Assembly: GCA_022798155.1 (NCBI GenBank)
Contig: JAAWLY010000013.1
Location: forward strand, 1 to 21,714
Direction: 5' to 3'
Source of the DNA: Lawsonibacter sp.
GTDB taxonomy: Bacteria > Bacillota > Clostridia > Oscillospirales > Oscillospiraceae
DNA length: 21,714 bases
A program made the translations under genes and the position numbers. The notes under the pieces were generated by a model. The model ran no database searches, had not been told where the DNA came from, and saw only the letters and a list, made by a program, of their open reading frames with translations. Positions 7,393 to 14,671 of the stretch are shown piece after piece. Within the stretch, counting starts at the first letter, position 1. Each line of letters starts with the position of its first letter.

Positions 7393-8316
7393 TTAAACTT
7401 GGAGTGGGTGGCCCCGCAAATAGGCGGCGGCGGTCATTTTCTTTTTGCCGGGGGGTTGGAGCTCCAGAATGCGCAGGACGTTCCCGTCTCCGCAGGCGAT
7501 ATCGATGCCTCCAAACGCGGTGGAAACCACACAGCCGGGCGCGGCATCGTGCAGATGCTTTTCCACCACCTGGGCGCTATATATTTTCATGGGTTCGCCG
7601 CTGATGACGTCGGTAGAGGCCATAGGCCAAGGGACCAGGCCCCGGGCTTTGTTGTAAATGCTCTGGGCGGACTGGCTCCAGTCGATGGGGGACAGCGCCT
7701 TGGACAGCATGGGGGCCAGGGTGGCCTTTTCGTGGTCCTGGGGAATGCGGGCGGAGGCGCCCGCCTCGATCTGGGCCGCCGCCTCCAAAATCATCTTCCC
7801 GCCCAGCTCAGCCAGCCGGTCATAGAGCACGGCCGCGGTCTCCGCCGGGTCAATCGGGGTGGACTGCTGGAGGATGATGTCCCCCGCGTCCAGCTGGGAG
7901 GCCATGTGCATGATGGTGACACCTGTCTCCTGCTCGCCGTTGAGGATGGCCCAATTGATGGGGGCGGCCCCCCGGTACTTGGGCAAGAGCGAGGAGTGGA
8001 TATTGACGCACCCCTTGGGGGGCAGGGCCAGGATCTCATCGGGGAGGATGCGGCCGTAGGCCGCCACCACAATCAGCTCCGGGTCCAGCTCCTTCAACAC
8101 GGCCAAGGCGGTGCCGTTCCGCAGCTTTTCCGGCTGAAAGACCGGGATACCGTGCTCCTGGGCGCACACCTTCACCGGCGGGGGCTGGAGCTTGTTCTGG
8201 TGCCGGCCCACAGGCTTGTCCGGCTGACAGAACACCCCCGTCACCTGGTGATTGGCGATCAGCGCCTTCAGGGACGGGATGGCGAACTCGGGCGTGCCCA
8301 TAAAGACAATTCTCAT
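7393..8316 (-). CDS. fmt: Methionyl-tRNA formyltransferase
   Basis: This enzyme transfers a formyl group from 10-formyl-tetrahydrofolate to initiator Met-tRNA. The 307-residue protein starts with the family signature RIVFMGTPEFA. The folate/catalytic motif NIHSSLLPKYRG is at 105-116 (N105, H107) and the catalytic aspartate is D143 in LDAGD. The C-terminal OB-like tRNA-binding domain spans about 205-307. The ATG overlaps the def stop by 4 bp (8313-8316), and its AGGAG ribosome-binding site lies inside the arginine-rich end of def. The pair def-fmt adds and later removes the formyl group. Normal length, no defects seen. Confidence 0.97.
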   Translation of the reverse strand: MRIVFMGTPEFAIPSLKALIANHQVTGVFCQPDKPVGRHQNKLQPPPVKVCAQEHGIPVFQPEKLRNGTALAVLKELDPELIVVAAYGRILPDEILALPPKGCVNIHSSLLPKYRGAAPINWAILNGEQETGVTIMHMASQLDAGDIILQQSTPIDPAETAAVLYDRLAELGGKMILEAAAQIEAGASARIPQDHEKATLAPMLSKALSPIDWSQSAQSIYNKARGLVPWPMASTDVISGEPMKIYSAQVVEKHLHDAAPGCVVSTAFGGIDIACGDGNVLRILELQPPGKKKMTAAAYLRGHPLQV

Positions 8317-8840
8317 CTTCTTCTCCTTCTCTTTCTGGGCTTGCCCTCGTCCTCCTTGGCCAGGATCTCGTCCAGTTCCTCGGCGGTGTACAGGCGGTCG
8401 GTGTGTTCGTCATACATATGGCCGTCCAGGTGTTCCAGCTCATGGCAGAAGCACCGGGCCGCCAGGTCGGCGCCCTCGGTCTCAAACCAGTCGCCGTTCC
8501 GGTCCTGGGCCCGGACCTTTACCCAGGTGGGCCGTTTTACCTTGCCCCACATGCCGGGGATGGACAGGCAGCCCTCCCAGTCCTCCACCTCGCCCTCCTG
8601 GGCAAGGATCTCCGGATTGACCAACTCGATCATCTCGTCGCCCTCCGGGTCGGGTACCACAATAACCGCCCGGCGCAGAATGCCCACCTGTGGGGCCGCC
8701 AGTCCCATACCGTTGGACTCCGTCAGGGTCTGCTTCAGGTCGTCCAGCAGATCGGCCAGCTTGCTGTCAAATTTGGTGACCGGGTGGCATACTTTGTTCA
8801 AAGCCGGGTCTCCCTGGGTCAAAATTGTCCTGATTGCCAT
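8313..8840 (-). CDS. def: Peptide deformylase
   Basis: Deformylase removes the N-formyl group from nascent proteins. All three family motifs are present: GMGLAAPQVG (44-53), EGCLS (89-93, metal ligand C91) and CHELEHLDG (132-140, metal ligands H133 and H137, catalytic E134). Length is 175 residues. The C-terminus is odd: it ends in a run of basic residues (K167 to R175, mainly arginine) encoded by AGA/AGG codons, unlike the CGN arginine codons elsewhere. That stretch doubles as the fmt ribosome-binding region. Start ATG 8840 has an AAAGGAG site. The gene follows priA across an AT-rich repeat. Confidence 0.97.
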   Translation of the reverse strand: MAIRTILTQGDPALNKVCHPVTKFDSKLADLLDDLKQTLTESNGMGLAAPQVGILRRAVIVVPDPEGDEMIELVNPEILAQEGEVEDWEGCLSIPGMWGKVKRPTWVKVRAQDRNGDWFETEGADLAARCFCHELEHLDGHMYDEHTDRLYTAEELDEILAKEDEGKPRKRRRRR

Positions 8841-8868
8841 ACTTCTTTCTCCTTTGGGCTTTTTGTCT

Positions 8869-8931
8869 CTTCTTTTCCTTCTGATGTAAGAAAAGAAGCA
8901 AAAGAAAACATTGAAAAAGCTTCGGTTTTTT
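8869..8931. repeat. AT-rich double-hairpin intergenic repeat (copy B)
   Basis: The first hairpin pairs CTTCTTTTC (8869-8877) with GAAAAGAAG (8890-8898). The second (8914-8931) has a C(TTCG)G tetraloop closed by a G-T wobble and five A-T pairs. The core AGAAGCAAAA between them matches copy A at 7329-7387. It fills the priA-def gap and touches the priA stop codon. It could terminate weakly in either direction. Confidence 0.6.
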
Positions 8932-11398
8932 AGCTGTTATAGGGGTCTGTGTCCGCATAGACGGACACTCCTTTGCTCTCCTTATCCTTTTGGACCGCCC
9001 GCAGCAGATAGGCCAGCATAGACCGGAATTGCTTTTCCGGCTGGCCGGTGAGGGTGAGGCGGTAGCGGTAGCGGTTATTGACCTTGGCCACCGCCGTGGG
9101 AGCGGGGCCCAGAAGCTGCCACTGGCCCGGGAGCTGGGGCAGGGACTGCTCCAGGGTGCGGCGCAGCCGGGAACAGCAGCGCAGAACGGCCCCCTCGTCC
9201 AGACCGGAGGCGGTGATCACCACCCGCTGGGCAAAGGGGGGGTCCCGGCGCAGGCGGCGCAGCTGAATCTCCTGCTCATAGAAGCCGTCGTAGTCCTGCA
9301 GGGCGGCGCAGCAGATCACATCGTTGCGGGGGGTAAAGGTCTGAATCACCGCCCGGCCCTGTTTTTCGCCCCGGCCCGCCCGACCCACCACCTGGGTGAG
9401 CAGGGAGAAAGTCCGCTCTCCGGCCCGGAAGTCGTCCACATAGAGGGACAGATCGGGGGCCACTACCCCTACCAGGGTCACATTTTCAAAATCCAGCCCC
9501 TTGGCCACCATCTGGGTGCCTACCAGTACAGGGACCCGCTCCTTCCGGAAGCGGTCCAGCAGCTCCTCGTGGGGGTGGGCGGCGGAGACAGTATCGGCGT
9601 CCATCCGCAGTACTTCTGTCCAGGGAAACAGATCCTGAAGCTCCTCCTGGACCCGCTGAGTACCGGTGCCCACAAAGTTCAGCAGTCCCCCGCAGGAGGG
9701 ACAGGCCGGGGGCAGGGGCTGGGAGAAACCGCAGTGGTGGCACATCAGCCGGTTGTTGGCCGAGTGGTAGGTCAGCTTGACAGAGCACCGGGGGCACTCC
9801 GGCACCTCTCCGCACTCCCCGCAGGACACCATCCGGCTGGCCCCCCGGCGGTTGAGGAACAAAATGGCCTGTTCCTTCCGCTTGAAATTCTCCTCCAGCT
9901 CCCGCCGCAGGACCGAGCTGATCGCCCCGGCGTTGCCCTGGCGCAGCTCCTCCTTTAAATCGACGATGAGTACCTGGGGCAGGGACTTTTGGTTGTATCG
10001 GTTTCTCAGCTGAAACAGCCCGATCTGGCCCTCCCGGGCCTGGTACATGGTCTCCACCGACGGGGTGGCCGAGCCCAGCACCAGCAGGGCGCCGTTTTGG
10101 ACGCAGCGGTATTTGGCCACCTCCCGGGCGTGGTAGCGGGGGGCGTTTTCCGACTTGTAGCTGGCCTCCTGCTCCTCGTCCAGGATGATGAGCCCCAGGC
10201 TGCTCAGAGGGGCAAACACCGCCGACCGGGTGCCGATGACCACCTGAGCGTCGCCCCGGCGGGCCCGTTTCCACTCGTCGTACCGCTCCCCCGCCCGGAG
10301 AGAGCTGTGGAGCACCGCCACCTGTTTTCCAAAGTGGGCGGCAAAGATGCGCAGCAGCTGGGGAGTGAGGACGATCTCCGGCACCAGCACCAGGGCGGTG
10401 CGGCCCCGGGCCAGGGTCTCCTGGATGAGCCGGATGTATACCTGGGTTTTGCCGCTGCCCGTCACCCCGTAAAGCAGGGCGGCGGCAGGCTTGCCCGAGC
10501 GCGCCAGAGCGTTCAGTCCCTGGAAGGCGGCCTGCTGCTCCTCGTTGAGCACCGGCGGCGGAAGGGGGGCGATGTCCTGCGGGGGAGGGCGGCGCAGCGT
10601 CTCCTGCCGCTCCAGGGTGAGAATGCCGCTTTTCTCCAGCGAGCGGATGGTCTGCATGGAGGCTCCGGTGTAGTAGCACAGCTCCTTGGCGGAGGCGGCC
10701 CCCAGGGTGCACAGCAGCTCGGTTACCGAATAGCGCAGAGGGGCGGATTTCCGCTTCAGCGACACCATGGCCATAGCGTCCTCCGCCGGTACCGCCAGCA
10801 CCGCCAGCTTTTCCGTCTTGTCCCCCACCGCCCGCTGGGCGGCGGTTTCCAGACGGACGGCGCCCCCATCAATCAGCCGGCGGATGGCCGGGTTGGGGTC
10901 TTTGGTGCCGAAGGCCAGGCGGATTTGTTCCATATCCCCTCTGCCGCCCAGGCTCCACAAAAGATCCAGCAGATGCTTTGCGGCGGCGGAGCCCTGGGCG
11001 GCGGCATAAGACCCCTCCCGGTCTACGCCATCCTGGAGCGCCACGCTGTCCCGCAAAGAAAAATACAGCCCCGCGGGCAGCATGGCCTTGACGCAGTCGT
11101 AGACGGTGCAGAAGTACCGCTCCCGCATCCACAGGGCCAGATGGATGGCCTTCTCGTCCAGGACGGGCTCCTCGTCCAGCAGGGCCCGGATGGATTTCAG
11201 GGCCTTGCCGTCTGGAAGGGCCTCCTGGAGGGAGAGGACGATTCCGTCAGAGCCCCGGTTGCCGGCGGCAAAGGGTACCAGCACCCGCATTCCGGGCACC
11301 AGCCGGTCCTCCAGCTCCTGGGGAACCAGATAGTCGTAGGGAAGGTCGATGGAGTAGACCGCTTTGGACACAGCCACCTTCGCTATTTTTCTTGACAT
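8930..11398 (-). CDS. priA: Primosomal protein N' (replication restart helicase PriA)
   Basis: PriA recognises stalled forks and D-loops and reloads the replicative helicase. Numbered from ATG 11398, the 822-residue protein has an N-terminal 3'-DNA-binding region (about 1-100), Walker A GVTGSGKT at 311-318, a DEEQ box at 407-410, and SATPS and GTQM helicase motifs. Eight zinc-binding cysteines fall between 526 and 569, and QVVGRAGR lies at 669-676. The frame extends four codons upstream to GTG 11410, but ATG 11398 gives the familiar MSRKIAKV-type N-terminus and has a weak GGTGG site, so I prefer it. PriA normally follows coaBC in this operon; here it follows rpoZ and an intrinsic terminator, so it may need its own promoter, which I could not identify. 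Confidence 0.97.
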   Translation of the reverse strand: MSRKIAKVAVSKAVYSIDLPYDYLVPQELEDRLVPGMRVLVPFAAGNRGSDGIVLSLQEALPDGKALKSIRALLDEEPVLDEKAIHLALWMRERYFCTVYDCVKAMLPAGLYFSLRDSVALQDGVDREGSYAAAQGSAAAKHLLDLLWSLGGRGDMEQIRLAFGTKDPNPAIRRLIDGGAVRLETAAQRAVGDKTEKLAVLAVPAEDAMAMVSLKRKSAPLRYSVTELLCTLGAASAKELCYYTGASMQTIRSLEKSGILTLERQETLRRPPPQDIAPLPPPVLNEEQQAAFQGLNALARSGKPAAALLYGVTGSGKTQVYIRLIQETLARGRTALVLVPEIVLTPQLLRIFAAHFGKQVAVLHSSLRAGERYDEWKRARRGDAQVVIGTRSAVFAPLSSLGLIILDEEQEASYKSENAPRYHAREVAKYRCVQNGALLVLGSATPSVETMYQAREGQIGLFQLRNRYNQKSLPQVLIVDLKEELRQGNAGAISSVLRRELEENFKRKEQAILFLNRRGASRMVSCGECGEVPECPRCSVKLTYHSANNRLMCHHCGFSQPLPPACPSCGGLLNFVGTGTQRVQEELQDLFPWTEVLRMDADTVSAAHPHEELLDRFRKERVPVLVGTQMVAKGLDFENVTLVGVVAPDLSLYVDDFRAGERTFSLLTQVVGRAGRGEKQGRAVIQTFTPRNDVICCAALQDYDGFYEQEIQLRRLRRDPPFAQRVVITASGLDEGAVLRCCSRLRRTLEQSLPQLPGQWQLLGPAPTAVAKVNNRYRYRLTLTGQPEKQFRSMLAYLLRAVQKDKESKGVSVYADTDPYNS

Positions 11399-11419
11399 GG
11401 CTGATACCACCCCAATGTG

Positions 11420-11442
11420 GGGCAGGGGCTGCGCCTCTGCCC
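11420..11442. other. GC-rich hairpin upstream of priA
   Basis: Arms 11420-11429 and 11433-11442 pair over 10 positions with one G-T wobble around a 3-nt loop. It lies between the rpoZ terminator and the priA start, so it would sit in any priA leader. On the minus-strand transcript the wobble becomes an A-C mismatch, so it is somewhat less stable there. Function unknown. Confidence 0.5.
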
Positions 11443-11458
11443 AAGATCCATGTTTGTC

Positions 11459-11480
11459 AAAAAAAGGGGGCGACGCCCCC
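11459..11480 (-). terminator. Intrinsic terminator after rpoZ
   Basis: On the minus strand a GGGGGCG/CGCCCCC hairpin (11480-11466, essentially five G-C pairs plus a small loop) is followed directly by seven T residues (11465-11459). It begins 7 bp after the rpoZ stop codon. This is a canonical rho-independent terminator and would separate yicC-remA-gmk-rpoZ from priA. Confidence 0.85.
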
Positions 11481-11486
11481 TGCTGC

Positions 11487-11693
11487 TTATGCGTCCGCCT
11501 GCTCCGGCTTGCTGTCCAGCTTGCCCTCGGCCACCGCCTGGATGGCGATGCTCACCGGTTTTTCAGCCAGGGGTTCGCCGGCCATCTCGGCCTCTCGGGC
11601 AATGCGCCGGGCCTGACAGGCCACCACATTCACCAGCTCGTAACGGCTGGGCACTTTTTCTAAAAGGTCCTTCATGGCAGGATACAGCATCAT
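11487..11693 (-). CDS. rpoZ: DNA-directed RNA polymerase omega subunit
   Basis: Omega helps fold and hold the beta-prime subunit of RNA polymerase. The 68-residue product shows the typical PSRYELV motif near residue 15, then the VNVVACQARRI helix and a final KPVSIAIQAVAEG segment. I chose ATG 11693 because AAGGAG lies 9 nt upstream. The longer frame beginning at 11750 would overlap the end of gmk and adds unrelated residues. The position after gmk matches the conserved Firmicute order. A strong terminator follows directly. Confidence 0.92.
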   Translation of the reverse strand: MMLYPAMKDLLEKVPSRYELVNVVACQARRIAREAEMAGEPLAEKPVSIAIQAVAEGKLDSKPEQADA

Positions 11694-11742
11694 AACAAAA
11701 AACTCCTTCTTTTTCAAAACTAATGGGACATATATCCTATCT

Positions 11743-12348
11743 TTACGCAAACTGCGCGAGAATAGACTTGCGGTTGTCTACCCGGCATTCGGCGGCTGTC
11801 AGGATGGCCTCGATCTCTGCCACCGCCCCGGACACCTTGTCGTTGATAACCAGGTAGTCGTAATTGGGGATCTCCTTAAATTCCACTCTGGCCTTTTCCA
11901 GCCGGCCGGCGATAACGTCCTCGCTGTCGGTGTTCCGGCGGTGGAGGCGGCGGGACAGCTCCTCGAAGGAGGGGGGGATGATGAAGATGAACAGGGCGCC
12001 GGGACACCGGGCGCGCACCTTGGCCGCCCCCTGCACCTCGATGTCCAGCAACACGTCTACCCCCGCCTCCAGTCTGTTCTGGATTGCCTTCAGGGAGGTG
12101 CCGTAGTAGTTGTTCACATATTCGGCATATTCCAGCAGCTCGTCATCAGCGATCATCCGCTCAAACTCCGCCCGGTCTACAAAGTTGTAGTTTACCCCGT
12201 CCTGCTCACCCACCCGGGGCTGCCGGGTGGTATAGGATACAGAGAAATAGATGTTGTCCCGCTGGCCCAGCAGCTCGGCGATTACCGTGCTCTTGCCCAC
12301 GCCAGACGGTCCGGACAACACAATGAGCTGCCCCTTTTCCTTTTTCAT
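11743..12348 (-). CDS. gmk: Guanylate kinase
   Basis: Guanylate kinase phosphorylates GMP/dGMP to GDP/dGDP with ATP, a step targeted by (p)ppGpp in Firmicutes. The 201-residue protein has the P-loop GPSGVGKS at 13-20, the GMP-binding segment SYTTRQPRVGEQDGVNY (38-54), the VNNYYGTS motif (78-85) and the VLLDIEVQGA strand (99-108). The ATG overlaps the remA stop by 4 bp (12345-12348), with GGAG six nt upstream. Normal length and all expected motifs. Confidence 0.97.
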   Translation of the reverse strand: MKKEKGQLIVLSGPSGVGKSTVIAELLGQRDNIYFSVSYTTRQPRVGEQDGVNYNFVDRAEFERMIADDELLEYAEYVNNYYGTSLKAIQNRLEAGVDVLLDIEVQGAAKVRARCPGALFIFIIPPSFEELSRRLHRRNTDSEDVIAGRLEKARVEFKEIPNYDYLVINDKVSGAVAEIEAILTAAECRVDNRKSILAQFA

Positions 12349-12602
12349 GGCTTCTCCTCTCCGCTGTCTCCGCCCTCCAGCCGGCCGGCGATGGTCTCGG
12401 GAGTGAGGGAGGACAGCACCAAGTGGTCGTGGTCCAAAATAAGGATAGCGCTGGTGCGCCGCCCGTAGGTGGCGTCGATAAGGCTGCCCCGGTCTCTGGC
12501 CTCTTGGACCATGCGCTTGATGGGGGCGGAGTCGGGGCCCACAACGGCCACCACCCGTCCCGCGGCTACCAGGCTCCCAAATCCGATGTTGATAAGTTTC
12601 AA
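12345..12602 (-). CDS. remA: RemA/DUF370 family regulatory protein
   Basis: In B. subtilis RemA is an oligomeric DNA-binding activator of matrix and osmoprotection genes; in other Clostridia its role is little known. The 85-residue product has the family core from LINIGFGS (3-10) through ATYGRRTSA (44-52) to ILILDHDHLVLS (53-64). The start codon is TTG 12602, supported by AGGGGG 7 nt upstream. It lies 21 bp after yicC and overlaps gmk, the conserved position. The residues after about 72 are acidic and variable. Whether it controls matrix genes in this organism is not shown. Confidence 0.92.
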   Translation of the reverse strand: MKLINIGFGSLVAAGRVVAVVGPDSAPIKRMVQEARDRGSLIDATYGRRTSAILILDHDHLVLSSLTPETIAGRLEGGDSGEEKP

Positions 12603-12623
12603 TAGATCGCCCCCTGCACGCTG

Positions 12624-13502
12624 TTATTCGATGTTCTGCACCTGTTCCCGGATTTTTTCAATCTCGGCCTTGATGTCCACCACCTGGCCGCTGATCTCCA
12701 GGTCGCTGCACTTAGAGCCGATGGTGTTGGCCTCCCGGTTGAACTCCTGAATGAGGAAGTCCAGCTTCCGGCCGGTGGCGCCCCCCTTGGAGAGCATCTC
12801 CCGCAGTTGGCTGATGTGGCTGCGCAGGCGGACGGTCTCCTCGTCCACGGCCACCTTGTCGGCGAAGATGGCCGCCTCGGTGAGGATGCGTGCGGGGTCC
12901 AGCTGAGTGTTGGACAGCACCTCGTTCATCCGGGCCTCCAGCTTGGCGCGGTACTCGGCCACCGTCTGGGGGGAGCGCAGCTCCACCAGGGCCACCTTTT
13001 TTTCAATGGTGACGGCCCGGGACAGGATGTCCTCCTTCAGCCGGCCGCCCTCCCGAGTGCGCATCTGGTCGAAGTCGGCCAGGGCCCGGTCCAGCACAGA
13101 GCAGATGTCTCTGGCCATCTGTTCCACGTCCTCCTCCGCCTTCTCGGCCAGCAAGACCTCGGGAAAACGGGAGAGCAGCGAGATGGAAATATCATCGGAA
13201 AGCCCATAGTCCGCCGCCAGCTGCTTCAGGGCGGTGAAATAACCGTCGGCCACCGGCCTGTTGATGGACACCTGTACTTTCTCAGCGCCGGTGCTGTCCA
13301 GGGTGACAAACACATCTACCTTTCCCCGGGTAATCACGCTCTGAACCCGGCTTTTAATGGCGTCCTCCGCAAAGAGGTACAGCCTGGGGATGCGTACGTT
13401 ACAATCTAAATAGCGGTTATTAACGGAGCGCAGCTCCACAGTGATGGTACAGCCGTTGATTGTTTCCTCAGCACGGCCGTACCCAGTCATGCTTTTGACC
13501 AT
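12624..13502 (-). CDS. YicC/YloC family endoribonuclease
   Basis: YicC-family proteins are recently recognised endoribonucleases involved in mRNA and sRNA turnover. The 292-residue product begins MVKSMTGYGRA, the family's hallmark N-terminus, and ends with the conserved DUF1732 helix region (SDLEISGQVVDIKAEIEKI). ATG 13502 is preferred over GTG 13511 because AGGGAG sits 8 nt upstream of it. The gene heads the yicC-remA-gmk-rpoZ group and follows the small membrane protein by 40 bp. Complete and normal in length. Confidence 0.95.
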   Translation of the reverse strand: MVKSMTGYGRAEETINGCTITVELRSVNNRYLDCNVRIPRLYLFAEDAIKSRVQSVITRGKVDVFVTLDSTGAEKVQVSINRPVADGYFTALKQLAADYGLSDDISISLLSRFPEVLLAEKAEEDVEQMARDICSVLDRALADFDQMRTREGGRLKEDILSRAVTIEKKVALVELRSPQTVAEYRAKLEARMNEVLSNTQLDPARILTEAAIFADKVAVDEETVRLRSHISQLREMLSKGGATGRKLDFLIQEFNREANTIGSKCSDLEISGQVVDIKAEIEKIREQVQNIE

Positions 13503-13542
13503 GTTGTTCACTCCCTGTCACGAGATTTATGGGGGGATATTC

Positions 13543-14073
13543 TCAGAGCCTCCGGCCAGTTCCAATCCGGACCCGCAAAAAGCCGATCAGACGGGACAGG
13601 CCAATGTCATACATTACAAAAATCAGGCTGCCCAGGAGATAGAGCAGCAGGGTGCTGTTTTTCAGCCATTCCGGCGCCTGGGGCAGGAACATGGACTGGA
13701 GGACAAACCAAAACAGCGAGAGGGTCAGCTCAAACCAGGACAGCTTCAGCCCCCACTCCAAGGTTCGGCGCTCCAGGGTTTCCAGCCGGCCCTTAACCAC
13801 CGGATACAGCCCCAGAAAGGCCAGAAACAGCAGGGCGACCCCCTTGTCTGGCAACAGAAACAGCCCCAGCAGGGAGGCCGCCGCCCAGCACAGGTAGCCC
13901 GCCGTCCTCCCGGCGTATAGGGTGGCCGCCATGGGGAAGAGCCCGGCCGCCGCGGTGAGGCCGACACGGCCGGAGGGGGCGGTGCAGGCCAGCCATAAGA
14001 CCGCCAGGCTTCCAGCGGCCATTACGCCGCCCAGAGCTGTGTATACGGTTTTCTTCTGATCCTGTCTTGCCAT
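13543..14073 (-). CDS. Uncharacterised polytopic membrane protein
   Basis: I do not recognise the family. The 176-residue product has a short basic cytoplasmic N-terminus (KK at 7-8) and five or six hydrophobic helices (about 10-30, 37-55, 57-74, 77-93, 108-130, 140-158). It carries a conserved-looking LLPDKGVALLFL segment at 73-84 and a basic stretch at 95-103, and ends in a basic tail. The size and six-helix pattern recall the substrate-binding S component of ECF transporters; this is only an inference. ATG 14073 begins one base after the upstream gene's TGA and has no ribosome-binding site of its own, so it is probably translated by reinitiation after the J-domain gene. A frame start at GTG 14094 would overlap that gene. 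It is the last member of the cysteine-rich cassette. Confidence 0.75.
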   Translation of the reverse strand: MARQDQKKTVYTALGGVMAAGSLAVLWLACTAPSGRVGLTAAAGLFPMAATLYAGRTAGYLCWAAASLLGLFLLPDKGVALLFLAFLGLYPVVKGRLETLERRTLEWGLKLSWFELTLSLFWFVLQSMFLPQAPEWLKNSTLLLYLLGSLIFVMYDIGLSRLIGFLRVRIGTGRRL

Positions 14074-14074
14074 T

Positions 14075-14671
14075 TCAGCAGCGGCCTCCTCCACACAGGC
14101 AGTTGAGGCACATCATCGTTGTGCAGCAGTCCATGGCGTCCATCCCGGTGGAGTAGCCGGCGGGGCGGTAGCCCCCCATGGACCCCCGCTGCATTACAGC
14201 CAGGGCCTGGCGGTACTCCATGTTGCCGGGCTCCAGCTGGACGGCCCGGGTGTAGTTTTGCATAGCCTCGTCCAGCCAGCCCTTCCGATAGGCGATGCTG
14301 CCCGACAGGAAGTACCACTCCCCGTCCTTCTGCCCCACCTCGTAGAGCAGCTGCTCGGCCTGGTTTAGGTCGCCGGCGTTGATTAGGTTGCGGATGCGGG
14401 CGTAGGTGGGGTTGGCGTAGCCGCGCTGCTGGTAGCCCCCGCCATAGCCGCCGCTGTAACTCCCGGAGGAACTCCCGCCCCCCGAGCGCTGCTTGGTGAT
14501 GGTGTCGTAGGCCTCGTTGATCTCTTTCATCTTCTCCTCGGCCAGGTCGGCCAGGGGGTTGTTCTGATAGTTGTCTGGATGGTATTTCCGGGCCAGCTCG
14601 CGATAGGCCTTTTTGATCTCGTCGTCGCTGGCGTTCTGGCTTACCCCAAGAACACTGTACGGGTCTCTCAT
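14075..14671 (-). CDS. J-domain protein with TPR-like region and cysteine-rich tail
   Basis: A J domain (residues 3-62, with HPD at 31-33) indicates a co-chaperone that stimulates a DnaK ATPase. It is not DnaJ itself: the G/F and zinc-finger regions are absent. A Gly/Ser/Tyr-rich linker (63-85) leads to a TPR-like helical region (about 87-160, with EWYFLSGSIAYRKG and YTRAVQLEPGN). The last 17 residues contain six cysteines (C182, C183, C188, C191, C193, C198), suggesting metal or thiol chemistry. ATG 14671 overlaps the DUF5685 stop by 4 bp and has GGAG 9 nt upstream. No signal peptide is seen, so it is cytoplasmic. The client is unknown; the tight coupling to DUF5685 suggests they act together. 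Confidence 0.88.
   Translation of the reverse strand: MRDPYSVLGVSQNASDDEIKKAYRELARKYHPDNYQNNPLADLAEEKMKEINEAYDTITKQRSGGGSSSGSYSGGYGGGYQQRGYANPTYARIRNLINAGDLNQAEQLLYEVGQKDGEWYFLSGSIAYRKGWLDEAMQNYTRAVQLEPGNMEYRQALAVMQRGSMGGYRPAGYSTGMDAMDCCTTMMCLNCLCGGGRC

Noticed and set aside
7180..8889. Long plus-strand open frame (569 codons) across rsmB, fmt and def
   Set aside because: It runs antisense to three complete conserved genes and across an AT-rich repeat, with no recognisable protein features.
9989..11395. Plus-strand open frame of 468 codons opposite priA
   Set aside because: Shadow of priA in GC-rich DNA; composition is skewed and no motif is present.
11432..11460. Perfect TTGACA (minus strand, 11460-11455) as a -35 box for priA
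   Set aside because: It overlaps the terminator T-tract, and the site 17 bp downstream reads GAGGCG, not a -10 box.
11694..11750. Longer rpoZ reading from 11750
   Set aside because: It would overlap the end of gmk and add residues not seen in omega; ATG 11693 has a proper AAGGAG site.
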